From positions 176,134-240,133 of the forward strand of contig DAOOJE010000002.1 in NCBI GenBank assembly GCA_035384965.1: DNA of 64,000 nucleotides. Reading direction: 5' to 3'. Both the position numbers and the translations under genes were made by a program. Of this stretch, positions 42,439 through 52,944 are shown one piece after another. The notes under the pieces were generated by a model that ran no database searches, was not told the origin of the DNA, and saw nothing but the letters and a program-made list of their open reading frames with translations. Each line of letters opens with the position of its first letter. The first letter of the stretch is position 1. Origin of the DNA: JAAYVZ01 sp035384965. GTDB lineage: Bacteria > Acidobacteriota > Thermoanaerobaculia > Thermoanaerobaculales > Thermoanaerobaculaceae.

Positions 42439-42444
42439 ACCCTA
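42439..42444 (-). promoter_or_regulatory. Candidate -10 (TAGGGT), leaderless arrangement
   Basis: On the minus strand TAGGGT ends 6 nt before the ATG of the metallophosphoesterase and no Shine-Dalgarno sequence is seen. The -10 is weak, but the spacing matches other leaderless candidates here. Confidence 0.25.
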
Positions 42445-42524
42445 ACCCATCCGCGGGCACCGGTGTTCCCGGCGGGGGGTCGCCCGCCGGCGCTCGCGCG
42501 GTCTCAACCTGCCCCGGGCGAGAG

Positions 42525-42533
42525 TGCTACCAT
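42525..42533 (+). promoter_or_regulatory. Extended -10 promoter (TGCTACCAT)
   Basis: TGCTACCAT lies about 30 nt before the S9 peptidase start. The short leader contains CTGGAGG. It likely drives the whole protease cluster from 42565 onward. Confidence 0.4.
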
Positions 42534-42564
42534 CCCTTGCCTGCCACCGCAGGCTGGAGGACCC

Positions 42565-44661
<2,097 letters not shown>

Positions 44662-44713
44662 AGCAGGGTTTCGGCGCCTCGCCCAGGCGGGCGGGGCGCC
44701 GTGGGCCGAAAGC

Positions 44714-45616
44714 GTGAGACGCGAACAAACCTTGCGTGGCGCGGCCGGGCTCGTGGTGCTGGCCGATGGCGTGCAGGCGGCGTTCGCCGCCGGGGCCGTG
44801 GCGACGCTGGCGCGCTCGGGGCGCCGGTGGAGCCACGGCCTGGGGGCCGGGCTCGGCGCCCAGGTCGCCCTGCTCGCGCTGCTCGGCGAGGCTGAGGAGG
44901 CAGCTCGGCGCTGGCGCCGGCAGGGGGAGCTGGGATGCCCGCTGCTGCGCTCCTGCCTCGCCGCCGCCCAGGAGCGCGTTGGCGCAGCGGAAGGTGTGCT
45001 TGTGTTGCCCGACGCCTGGCGGCTGGGAGGTTGGCTCGATGCGCAGGCGCTCGCGGAGCACCTGGCCCCGGAGGCGGCCGACCCCGGCGGCCGGCTCGAA
45101 CGCGCCGGCGCGACGCTCGCCGTGGCGGTGGCCGACCTCGTGGCCGGCCGGTTCGAGTGGGCCGAAGTCCACGGCCAGCCGCCCCGCGAGGCGCTACAGC
45201 GGCTCGACGCCGCGGGGCGCTTTGCCGGGGGGTGGGCGCCGCTTCGGACCGGGAGCGAGCGCGATCACCGGGTGCTTTCGGGCGGCGTCGGCGCGGTGCC
45301 GCCCGGCCCCTTGCCGGGAGCGATTACCTGGGACGTGGTGTGCGGCTTTTCCGTCCCCGCTCTCCGCCGGCCGGGGGCCGGCGCGGCGATCTGGGACATC
45401 GCTCAGCGGCACGCGGAGATGAGCGCCGCCGCGCTCGCGGCGGCGTGGGGGGCGGGGGGCGCCAGGGTCGTCGCCCCGGACGAGGAGGCATTGCGCTCCG
45501 CTGCCGGCCGCCCTGACGCCGAGCTGGAGGTGGAGTACCCGCTGCCCTGGGAACGTAACGGGGAGCTGTGCAGTTTGCTGGTCCGGATGGGAGAGGCCGC
45601 GGCTGGCCGGGCCTAG
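44714..45616 (+). CDS. Patatin-like protein without catalytic residues
   Basis: A 300-residue soluble protein starting at GTG. The order of elements matches patatin-like phospholipases: an N-terminal strand with a Gly/Ala turn (LVVLADGVQAAFAAGAV), then the nucleophile elbow, then a Gly-Gly turn. The GxSxG motif reads GAGLG with Gly46 where Ser is expected. The partner Asp of the DGG/A motif is Ser189 (VLSGGVGAVPP). If the homology is right, both members of the Ser-Asp dyad are lost, so it is probably not a lipase. It lies between an S9 peptidase and a tricorn-like protease and may be an accessory. The family assignment itself is moderate. Confidence 0.55.
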   Translation: MRREQTLRGAAGLVVLADGVQAAFAAGAVATLARSGRRWSHGLGAGLGAQVALLALLGEAEEAARRWRRQGELGCPLLRSCLAAAQERVGAAEGVLVLPDAWRLGGWLDAQALAEHLAPEAADPGGRLERAGATLAVAVADLVAGRFEWAEVHGQPPREALQRLDAAGRFAGGWAPLRTGSERDHRVLSGGVGAVPPGPLPGAITWDVVCGFSVPALRRPGAGAAIWDIAQRHAEMSAAALAAAWGAGGARVVAPDEEALRSAAGRPDAELEVEYPLPWERNGELCSLLVRMGEAAAGRA

Positions 45617-45648
45617 GGTTTTTGGCGGCCGCTCGTCGAGGAGGTCAC

Positions 45649-48600
45649 ATGCGTCGCGTCGTCCCGCTTGTCGTGTTCTTGGCTTCAGCAGCCGCCGCAT
45701 TCGCGGTCACGCCGATCATGCCCCGCCACCCCGCGCCGTCGCCGGATGCGAGCAAGATCGCATTTTCCTGGCAAGGCGACATCTGGGTCGTCTCGGCTGG
45801 CGGCTGGGCGGCGCAGCGCATCACCGCCAACCCGGCCTACGACCACCGCCCGCTGTGGCTGCCGGGCGGCCAGCAGCTGGCTTTTGTGTCGAGCCGCGAA
45901 GGCAACGAGGACATGTACATCGTGGATCTCGCGGCCGGGACGCCGCGGCGGTTGACGTTCCACGAGGCGGCCGATGTCGTGAGTGGCGTGCTGGGCGCCG
46001 ACCTCGTCTTCACCTCGCGCCGCCACGAGGCGCACGACCGCATGCCGGCCGTGTATCGCATCCCCCTGACCGGTGGCACCGAGAGACTGGCGTGCGAGGT
46101 GCTCGCGCTGGAGGCGGTGCCCTCGCCCGACGGTCGCTACCTGGCTTTGGTGCGCGGAGGCACCCCGCCGCAGCGACGGCACTACCGCGGCGCCGCCAAC
46201 CGCGACATCTGGCTGTACGAGATCGCGACCGGCAAACTCGAGGCACTCACTTCGACGCCTTGGGACGAGGATGGAGTCTCGTGGGCCGGAAACGAGGCCC
46301 TGGTCTTCCGCTCCGACAACGGCGGCCCGGACCGCAACCTCTTCCGCCTCGACCTGGGCACCCGAGCCCTCACGCAGCTCACACGCCACCAAGGCGTGGA
46401 CGTGCGGTCGCCCCGCGCCTCCGAGAACGGCCGTCTCGTAGCGTACGAGCTGTGGGACGCGATCTGGACCGTACCCGCCGACGGCAGCGGCGAGCCCGTG
46501 AAGCTGCCCCTGGACGTCCCGGCCGACCTCATGCAACCGGAGATCGAACGCAAGACCTATACCGACCAGGCGAGCGAGGTCGTGCCCTCGCCCGACGGCA
46601 AGCAGGTGGCGCTCGTGGTGGCCGGGGACATCTTCGTGACCGCCCGGCGCCCCAAGGAGGCCGCCTCCGTCTCGGCCGCGCCAACCGTGCGCGTCACCTC
46701 CACCCCGGCGCGCGAGCGCGACGTGGCGTGGAGCCCGGACGGCAAGCAGCTCGTCTACGCCTCGGACCGGCACGGCCAGTACGACCTCTTCGCCGCCCGG
46801 CCCGCGGGGAAACCGGACGACTCGTTCGCGCGGGCCACGCGGATCGAGGAACGGCGTCTCACCGACACGCCCGAGGACGAATCGAGCCCCCAGTTTTCGC
46901 CCGACGGCAAGAAGCTGGCGTTCGTCCGCGGCCGCGGCGCCCTGCTGGTGGCAAAGGCTGACGCCTCCGATGCCAGGCAGCTGTTCGACCACTTCGACGC
47001 TCCGACCTTCGCGTGGTCGCCCGACGGCGCCTGGCTCGCCTTTTCGCGCCAGGACCAGTGGGCCAACTCCGAGGTTTTCGTCGTCCCGGCGCAGGGGGGA
47101 GCGCCCGTCAACGTTTCCCAGCACCCGGGCCGCGACACCACGCCCGTCTGGTCGCCGGACGGGCGCAGGCTGTACTGGCTGTCGCGCCGCCACGCCCGAA
47201 CCATGGACGTGTGGGCGGTCTACCTCTCGCGCGCCGACCACGAGCGCAGCCCCGAGGAGTGGCTGCAGCTTTTCGAGGACGAGGACGCCAGGAAGAAGAA
47301 CGACCCCGACAAGAGCGCCTCGGCCGGGAAGGACACCGGCCGCCGAGACGACAAGGCCAAGGGCGGCGACAAGCCGAAGGAAGCTCCCCCTCGACCCGTG
47401 GTCATCGACCTCGAGGGGATCCACGAGCGAGCAAGGCTGCTGCTGGCGCTGCCCGGCGACGAGGCCGGGCTCGCCCTCTCGCCCGACAGCCGGACCGTCG
47501 TCTTCACTGCCGAGCTCGACGGAGAGCGGGACCTCTACAAGGTGCGGTGGGACGGCAAGGAACTCAAGCGGCTCTCGACCGGCGGCACGAGGCCGAGCCA
47601 GCTCGCCTTTTCAAAGGACGGCAAGCTGGTCTTCTACCGCAGCGGCAAGGGCACGGTCGGGACCGTTGACCTCGAGGGCAAGGCCGGCGACCCCGTCTCG
47701 TTCGCGGCTCGCTTCGACGTCGATCGGGCGGCGCTGCGGCGGCAGGTCTACGAGGAGGCCTGGCGCGAACTCGACCGCCGTTTCTACGACCCGACGTTCC
47801 ACGGCGCCGACTGGAAGGCGCTTCGCGAGCGCTACCTCCCCCTGGCGCTCGGTGCCTCCACCCGGGAGGATTTCGAGGAGGTGCAGAACCTGCTCGGCGG
47901 CGAGCTCAACGCCTCGCACATGCGCTTCCGCGCCGCCGGCGGCGAGGGGCGCTCCGTGAGCACCGGCGGCCTCGGGGTCGAGCTCGAGCCGGCGGCGGAC
48001 GGCCGGGGGGTCGTGGTGCGCGAGGTCCTCCCGGGTACCCCGGCCGCCAGGGTCGACGTTGGCCTCCAGGTCGGCGACCGCGTGCTCGCTGTCAACGGCC
48101 GGCGCATTGGGCCAGATGTCAACGTCTTCGAGCTCCTGGCCGACACTGTCAAGCAGCGGGTCGTGCTCCAGGTCGAGGGCAAGGGCGGCGCGCGGGACCT
48201 CGTGGTTTCGCCGGTGGCCATGACCGAGATCCGCGAAGCGCGCTACCGGCAGTGGGTCAGGGAGCGGCGGGCGATCGTCGAGGCGCTGTCGGGCGGCAAG
48301 CTCGGTTACATCCACATTCAGGGGATGGACGAGCCGTCGCTCGAGGAGTTCGAGCGCGACCTCCACGCCGCCGCCAGTGGCCGGCAGGGACTGGTCATCG
48401 ATGTGCGCAACAACGGCGGCGGCTGGACCACCGACTACCTGATGGCGATTCTCTCGGTGCGCCGGCACGCCTGGACCGTCCCGCGCGGCGCCGACCCCGC
48501 CGTGAAGGGGTACCCCGACGCGGAGCGCCTGCCGCTTCCCGCCTGGACCCGGCCGGCCGTCGCCCTGTGCGACCAAAACAGCTACTCCAACGCCGAGATC

Positions 48601-48900
48601 TTCTCGTGGGCGTTCCAGACCCTCGGCCGCGGCAAGGTGGTCGGCACCCCGACGTTCGGGGCGGTCATCTCGACCGGCGGCGCCCAGCTCGTGGACGGCT
48701 CGTTCGTGCGGCTGCCCGGCCGCGGCTGGTTCGTGGCCGGCAAGGGCGTGAATCAGGAAAACAACGGTTGTGTCCCCGACGTGGTCGTGCCGCAGCCCCC
48801 CCAGGAGGATCTCTCGCCCGACCGGGACACGCAGCTCGCGAAGGCCGTCGAAACCCTGGTTTCGGCGCTCCCCGCCGACCCCGCCGACCTGCCCTGGTAG
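45649..48900 (+). CDS. Tricorn-like protease (beta-propeller, PDZ, S41)
   Basis: A 1083-residue exported protein. The signal peptide (VVPLVVFLASAAAAFA) is followed by a tricorn-type N-terminus (MPRHPAPSPDASKIAFSW). Two beta-propeller regions run to about residue 690, including FSPDGKKLAFVRGRG and WSPDGRRLYWLSRR. A charged Lys/Asp linker (EDEDARKKNDPDKSAS) sits near 545. A C1-type helical domain, a PDZ domain at about 769-855 (GLGVELEPAADGRGVVV) and an S41 core from about 884 follow, with RNNGGGWTTDYL and DQNSYSNAEIFSWAF carrying the likely catalytic Ser near residue 980. It degrades oligopeptides, probably in the periplasm with the S9 peptidase. The ATG follows GAGGAGG. Confidence 0.92.
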   Translation: MRRVVPLVVFLASAAAAFAVTPIMPRHPAPSPDASKIAFSWQGDIWVVSAGGWAAQRITANPAYDHRPLWLPGGQQLAFVSSREGNEDMYIVDLAAGTPRRLTFHEAADVVSGVLGADLVFTSRRHEAHDRMPAVYRIPLTGGTERLACEVLALEAVPSPDGRYLALVRGGTPPQRRHYRGAANRDIWLYEIATGKLEALTSTPWDEDGVSWAGNEALVFRSDNGGPDRNLFRLDLGTRALTQLTRHQGVDVRSPRASENGRLVAYELWDAIWTVPADGSGEPVKLPLDVPADLMQPEIERKTYTDQASEVVPSPDGKQVALVVAGDIFVTARRPKEAASVSAAPTVRVTSTPARERDVAWSPDGKQLVYASDRHGQYDLFAARPAGKPDDSFARATRIEERRLTDTPEDESSPQFSPDGKKLAFVRGRGALLVAKADASDARQLFDHFDAPTFAWSPDGAWLAFSRQDQWANSEVFVVPAQGGAPVNVSQHPGRDTTPVWSPDGRRLYWLSRRHARTMDVWAVYLSRADHERSPEEWLQLFEDEDARKKNDPDKSASAGKDTGRRDDKAKGGDKPKEAPPRPVVIDLEGIHERARLLLALPGDEAGLALSPDSRTVVFTAELDGERDLYKVRWDGKELKRLSTGGTRPSQLAFSKDGKLVFYRSGKGTVGTVDLEGKAGDPVSFAARFDVDRAALRRQVYEEAWRELDRRFYDPTFHGADWKALRERYLPLALGASTREDFEEVQNLLGGELNASHMRFRAAGGEGRSVSTGGLGVELEPAADGRGVVVREVLPGTPAARVDVGLQVGDRVLAVNGRRIGPDVNVFELLADTVKQRVVLQVEGKGGARDLVVSPVAMTEIREARYRQWVRERRAIVEALSGGKLGYIHIQGMDEPSLEEFERDLHAAASGRQGLVIDVRNNGGGWTTDYLMAILSVRRHAWTVPRGADPAVKGYPDAERLPLPAWTRPAVALCDQNSYSNAEIFSWAFQTLGRGKVVGTPTFGAVISTGGAQLVDGSFVRLPGRGWFVAGKGVNQENNGCVPDVVVPQPPQEDLSPDRDTQLAKAVETLVSALPADPADLPW

Positions 48901-48937
48901 GGCCGTCGAGACCGTGTCATCGCGGCAGGGGAGTGGC

Positions 48938-50239
48938 ATGCGAGCGGCAGTCATCGGAGCGGGGATCGGGGGGTTGGCGGCGGCGCACGACCTGGCGCGA
49001 GCCGGCTGGGAGGTGACGATCTTCGAGTCGGCTACGCAGGTGGGCGGCCTCGCCAGCGGGTTCCGCGAGCCGCACTGGGACTGGTCGGTGGAGCGCTTCT
49101 ACCACCACTGGTTTGCCTCCGACCGCCATATCCTGGGCTTCGCCGAGGAGCTGGGGGTCGGCCAGGGGGTGGTGTTCCGGCGCCCGACCACCGTCATGTA
49201 CCACGGGGGGCGCTTTTACCCGTTCGACTCCCCGCTCGCGGCGCTGCGCTTTCCCGGGCTCGGCTGGGGTCTCGACAAGCTCCGCTTCGGCCTCGTCGGG
49301 CTGTACCTCCGGCGCACCCGCAACTGGCAGCCGCTCGAGCTGGTCACGGTCGCGGAGTGGATGCGGCGGTGGGCCGGACCCCGAGTGTGGGAGCGGATGT
49401 GGGAGCCGATGGTGATCGGCAAGTTCGGGGAGCGGTATGCCGGCCTCGTCAACATGGCGTGGCTGTGGGCCCGGCTGCACGTGCGCACGCCGAGCCTCGG
49501 CACCTACGAGGGCGGGTTCCAGGCGTTCGTGGACGAGGTGGTCGAGCGGCTCCGCCGGCGGGGGGTGCGCATCGAGCTGGGGGCGCGGGTGGAACGTATT
49601 GCGGCCCGCCCCGGCGGAGGGCTCGGGGTGGCCGTGGCAGGAGCCGGCGAACTCGCCTTCGACCGCTGCCTGGCGACGTGCTCGCCGGCGCTGCTGGCGC
49701 GGCTGGCGCCGGAGCTGCCGTCCACCTATCTCGATGGTCTGTTGGCCCTGCACAGTCTGGGTGCCGTGGTCATGGTGCTGGTGCTGGCGCAGCCGCTTTC
49801 GCCCGAGGGGTACTACTGGTACAACCTCCCGAAGTCGGCCGGGTTCCCGTTCCTGGCTCTCGTCGAGCACACCAACTTCGTGCCGCGGGAACGCTTCGGC
49901 GGCGACGTCATCGTGTACTGCGGCGACTACCTCGAGACCGACCACGAGTACTTCCGGCTCTCGCACGACGAGCTGCTCGGCCGTTTCCTGCCGGCCCTGG
50001 CGCGGGTGAACCCGACGTTCCGGCCAGAGTGGGTGAGGGGGAGCTGGTTGCATCGCACCACGTACGCTCAGCCGGTCCCGCTCGTCGGCCACTCGCGCCA
50101 CGTGCCGGCCATCGCCACGCCGCTGCCCGGGCTGTTCTTCGCGTCGATGAGCCAGGTGTACCCGTGGGACCGCGGCACCAACTTCGCGGTCGAGATCGGC
50201 CGCCGCGCCGCACGGCTCATGACGGGCGGGCAGGCGTGA
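48938..50239 (+). CDS. FAD-dependent amine-oxidase/protoporphyrinogen-oxidase-like protein
   Basis: A 433-residue flavoprotein. The N-terminal FAD motif is AAVIGAGIGGLAAAHDLARAG followed by an acidic strand end (TIFES) and QVGGLASGF. A C-terminal FAD motif lies near LPGLFFASMSQVYPWDRGTN. The middle region (VERFYHHWFASDRHI, WEPMVIGKFGERY, YEGGFQAFVDEV) resembles the NAD(P)/FAD oxidoreductases found near polysaccharide or carotenoid genes and UDP-galactopyranose-mutase-like enzymes. The substrate is unknown. It starts 37 nt after the tricorn-like gene, with AGGGGAG upstream, so it is probably the last gene of that cluster, although its chemistry has no evident link to proteolysis. Confidence 0.85.
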   Translation: MRAAVIGAGIGGLAAAHDLARAGWEVTIFESATQVGGLASGFREPHWDWSVERFYHHWFASDRHILGFAEELGVGQGVVFRRPTTVMYHGGRFYPFDSPLAALRFPGLGWGLDKLRFGLVGLYLRRTRNWQPLELVTVAEWMRRWAGPRVWERMWEPMVIGKFGERYAGLVNMAWLWARLHVRTPSLGTYEGGFQAFVDEVVERLRRRGVRIELGARVERIAARPGGGLGVAVAGAGELAFDRCLATCSPALLARLAPELPSTYLDGLLALHSLGAVVMVLVLAQPLSPEGYYWYNLPKSAGFPFLALVEHTNFVPRERFGGDVIVYCGDYLETDHEYFRLSHDELLGRFLPALARVNPTFRPEWVRGSWLHRTTYAQPVPLVGHSRHVPAIATPLPGLFFASMSQVYPWDRGTNFAVEIGRRAARLMTGGQA

Positions 50240-50267
50240 GGGTGGCCCTGGGCGCCGGCCCGGTCTT

Positions 50268-50276
50268 TGCTACGAT
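50268..50276 (+). promoter_or_regulatory. Extended -10 promoter (TGCTACGAT)
   Basis: TGCTACGAT lies 18 nt before the FHA gene start, giving a leader of about 12 nt. It matches the TGCTAYNAT form. There is no -35 consensus. Confidence 0.4.
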
Positions 50277-50294
50277 GGATGCCGGCGAAGACCC

Positions 50295-51041
50295 ATGGCG
50301 TGGCGACTGATTGCAGCGTTGGGCGAACGCACGGCGCGCTTCGACCTCGCACCCGGCGAGCACCTGCTGGGCTCGCAGCCCGACTGCGCGGTGCGGCTCG
50401 CCGACGCGAGCGTGTCGCGGCGACACGCGCTGCTGCGTGTGGGCCCGGAATCGGTGTGCGTCGAGGATCTCGGCTCGCGCAACGGAACGCGGCGCGAGGG
50501 GGAGCGGGTGGAGCGCACGTCCTGGCTGCCGGGGGAGACGCTGCAGTTCGGGCGGGTCAAGGTCCGTCTCGAGGACGTGACGGCTTCCGACTTGCAGGCG
50601 GCGGTCGCGCTCCGTGCGGGCGGCGCGGGCGAGGGGCCCGAGGCGCCGGGGCTCCAGCAGAGCACGCACAGCACGAGCCCCGTGGAGGTCTGGGCGCTCG
50701 ATCGGCTGCCGGAAATCGCCCGGGCGCTGGCGCAGGGGTGCAGCTCGACCGAGCTGGCCGTGTCTTGCGGCACTTCGCTCGCCGAGTGCCTGCCGGGGTG
50801 CACAGTGGAAATCGCCGCCGGCGAGGGCGGCGCCCGCGGCGTGCTGTTCTCGACCGGGTGGTGCGCGGGCGGTGGCGTGAAGCCCGAGTGGACCGAGTCG
50901 CGCCACGGCCGCTTCGAGGTGCGGCTGGGTTTCCGCTCCCCGGCGCAGGCGCGGCGCCATGAGCCCCTGGCGCGGGCGGCAGCCGCGTTCTTGGCAGCGA
51001 GCGAGCGGGCAGAGCGGCCGGCCGCGCCGGCGAGACCCTGA
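50295..51041 (+). CDS. FHA-domain protein, likely sensor half of an activator
   Basis: A 248-residue protein. An FHA domain spans about residues 12-95, with LLGSQPDCAVRLADASVSRRHALL and VEDLGSRNGT, the phosphothreonine-binding residues. Residues about 130-235 look like a GAF-type domain (VEVWALDRLPEIARAL). The following gene encodes the AAA and helix-turn-helix parts of a sigma54-type activator 14 nt downstream in another frame. In related bacteria, FHA-GAF-AAA-HTH is often one protein, as at 56177-57991 in this window, so these two may be a split version. A partner kinase would supply the phosphothreonine. Confidence 0.85.
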   Translation: MAWRLIAALGERTARFDLAPGEHLLGSQPDCAVRLADASVSRRHALLRVGPESVCVEDLGSRNGTRREGERVERTSWLPGETLQFGRVKVRLEDVTASDLQAAVALRAGGAGEGPEAPGLQQSTHSTSPVEVWALDRLPEIARALAQGCSSTELAVSCGTSLAECLPGCTVEIAAGEGGARGVLFSTGWCAGGGVKPEWTESRHGRFEVRLGFRSPAQARRHEPLARAAAAFLAASERAERPAAPARP

Positions 51042-51055
51042 GCGGACCGGAAGCG

Positions 51056-52006
51056 GTGCTGCCCGACCCTCCATCGGTGGAGCCACGGGTCCAGGAGATC
51101 TACGCGCAGGCGCGGCGCGTTGCGCGGGGTGATGTGAGCGTGCTCATCCTCGGGGAGTCGGGGACCGGCAAGGAGGTCCTGGCGCGCTTCATTCACGCGG
51201 CCTCGCCGCGGTGCGGGGGGGCGTTCCTGGGACTGAACTGCGCCGCTCTCGGGCGAGACCTGCTGGAGGCCGAACTCTTCGGCATCGAGAAGGGCGTTGC
51301 GACAGGCGTGGACGCCCGGCCCGGCAAGTTCGAGCAGGCGCACGGGGGGACGCTCTTTCTCGACGAGATCGGCGACATGGGCCCGGAGACGCAGGCGAAG
51401 ATCCTGCGGGTTCTGCAATCGGGCGAGGTGTTCCGCCTCGGCTCCCGGGAGCCGCGGATCGTGAGCGTGCGGGTGCTGGCAGCAACCAATCGCAGCGTCG
51501 ACCGGATGATGGCGGCCGGGGAGTTCAGGCGCGACCTCTTCCACCGCATCGCGGGTTGGGTGGTGGAGATGCCGCCATTGCGCGGCCGCCGCGGCGACAT
51601 CCCCAACCTGGCGGCGTACTTCCTCGGCCGGGAAGCGGCCCGTCTCGGCGTCCGCATTGCCGGAATCTCGCGCGCCGCGGTGGAGGCGCTGGTCGCCCAC
51701 GCCTGGCCGGGCAACGTGCGCGAGCTCGAGAACGAGATGGCCAGGGCGGCGCTCTTCCTCGAGGACGGCGAGCTGCTGGACCTCTCGCGCCTCGCCCCGC
51801 ACATCGCCCGTTCCCGTCCGCGGCACGGTCGCACCTCCCTGGCCGAGGTGCTGGCGGTGGCCGAGCGAGGCGAGATCATGCGAGTGCTGAGCGCGACGGG
51901 CGGCGACATGGACGCGGCGGCCGGCGAGCTGGGGGTGAGCCGGGCGACGCTGTACCGCCGGGTCAAGGACCTGGCGATCGAGGTTCCGCGCGGCGGAGAG
52001 AGGTAG
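51056..52006 (+). CDS. Sigma54-type AAA+ activator with altered GAFTGA loop
   Basis: A 316-residue protein with no receiver domain. The AAA+ core has Walker A GESGTGKE (33-40), Walker B GGTLFLDEIGD, sensor I VLAATNRS and arginine-finger region FRRDLFHRIAGW. The sigma54-contact loop, normally GAFTGA, reads GVATGV at residues 80-85, losing the Phe that touches sigma54. The C-terminal Fis-type helix-turn-helix is DAAAGELGVSRATLYRRVK. It binds upstream DNA and would remodel sigma54 polymerase if the loop still works. The GTG start has no strong ribosome-binding site, which fits translation coupled to the FHA gene upstream. Confidence 0.88.
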   Translation: MLPDPPSVEPRVQEIYAQARRVARGDVSVLILGESGTGKEVLARFIHAASPRCGGAFLGLNCAALGRDLLEAELFGIEKGVATGVDARPGKFEQAHGGTLFLDEIGDMGPETQAKILRVLQSGEVFRLGSREPRIVSVRVLAATNRSVDRMMAAGEFRRDLFHRIAGWVVEMPPLRGRRGDIPNLAAYFLGREAARLGVRIAGISRAAVEALVAHAWPGNVRELENEMARAALFLEDGELLDLSRLAPHIARSRPRHGRTSLAEVLAVAERGEIMRVLSATGGDMDAAAGELGVSRATLYRRVKDLAIEVPRGGER

Positions 52007-52074
52007 CGGCCGGCGTCGCGGCGGCGATGGGGCTGGCGCGCACGCTCATCGGCCTGGCGTTCGGGAGGGTGTTG

Positions 52075-52653
52075 ATGCCCGACCTCGGGGAGCGTTTCGA
52101 GCGGGCGTTGGTGCTGGCGGCGCGGCTGCACCGGCGCCAGAACCGCAAGGGCACCAGCGTGCCCTACGTGGCGCACCTGCTGGGGGTGTGCGCGACGGTC
52201 CTCGAGCACGGGGGCGGGGAGGACGAGGCGATCGCCGCCCTGCTGCACGACGCCGTGGAAGACCAGGGCGGCGCGGCCACCTTCGAGCTGATTCGTTCCG
52301 GGTTCGGCGAGAAGGTGGCGGCCCTCGTCGCCGCCTGCACCGACGCCTGGACCGTGCCGAAGCCGCCATGGAAGCAGCGCAAGCAGGCGTACCTCGAGAG
52401 GCTGGCGGGGGAAAGCGACGGTGCGCTGCTGGTCGGGGCCGCCGACAAGCTCTACAACCTCCGGAGCGTGGTGGAGGCGTACCGGGTGCACGGCGAGGCT
52501 GTCTGGAGCCGTTTTTCGCGAGGGCGCGAGGAGCAGGTGTGGTACTTCGAGTCGGTGGTCGCCGTGCTGCGCGGCAGCGGCCGCCTGCCGCCCGCGCTGG
52601 CCGCCGAGCTGGAGCGCGAACTCGCCGAACTACGCGCCCTGCTCGGCGTTTGA
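52075..52653 (+). CDS. RelA/SpoT-type HD phosphohydrolase (MESH1-like)
   Basis: A 192-residue single-domain hydrolase. The metal ligands are His34 (PYVAHLLGV), His58-Asp59 (AALLHDAVED) and the Asp in ADKLYNLR near residue 125, with Glu62-Asp63 after the HD pair, as in the hydrolase domains of SpoT and MESH1. It could hydrolyse (p)ppGpp or a related nucleotide. There is no synthetase domain. ATG 52075 is preferred because GGGAGGG lies 6 nt upstream. It follows the sigma54 activator by 68 nt and may share its transcript. Confidence 0.85.
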   Translation: MPDLGERFERALVLAARLHRRQNRKGTSVPYVAHLLGVCATVLEHGGGEDEAIAALLHDAVEDQGGAATFELIRSGFGEKVAALVAACTDAWTVPKPPWKQRKQAYLERLAGESDGALLVGAADKLYNLRSVVEAYRVHGEAVWSRFSRGREEQVWYFESVVAVLRGSGRLPPALAAELERELAELRALLGV

Positions 52654-52713
52654 AGCCTCTACCTCAGGGAGGAGAAAAACCGCCGCCAGCGCGGCCGCAA
52701 GCCACGGTCGAGA

Positions 52714-52902
52714 TCACCGACACGGCCACCGGCCACGGCGCGGCCAGCGATCGCTCCCCAGGATGGCGGGTTTCATCGAGCCGGTCGGGACGTTGTTCCA
52801 GTCCGCCACGGCCGAGCGCAGCGACCCGACGGCGAGGACGACGACGAGGAGCCCGCGCGGCCACTCCCTCCCCAAGGACCCGAATCGTGCACGCCGTTGC
52901 AT
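52714..52902 (-). pseudogene. Signal peptidase I N-terminal remnant
   Basis: A 62-codon frame begins with a Shine-Dalgarno-like GGAGGCGAGG and encodes a transmembrane helix (GLLVVVLAVGSLRSAVADW) followed by NNVPTGSMKPAIL. This is the S26 signal peptidase signature, including the catalytic Ser of PTGSM. It then leaves the family sequence after ILG and stops about 14 codons later. The catalytic Lys and the rest of the enzyme are missing, and neighbouring frames show no continuation. It is best read as a decayed lepB paralogue in the gap between two convergent gene groups. Confidence 0.55.
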
Positions 52903-52944
52903 CGGCCACCTCGCCTCCACTCGCCGGGTCGGGGACGGTACGCG

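Noticed and set aside
50279..50962. A leaderless ATG at 50279 just after TGCTACGAT
   Set aside because: It opens an Arg/Ala-rich out-of-frame shadow, whereas ATG 50295 gives the FHA protein.
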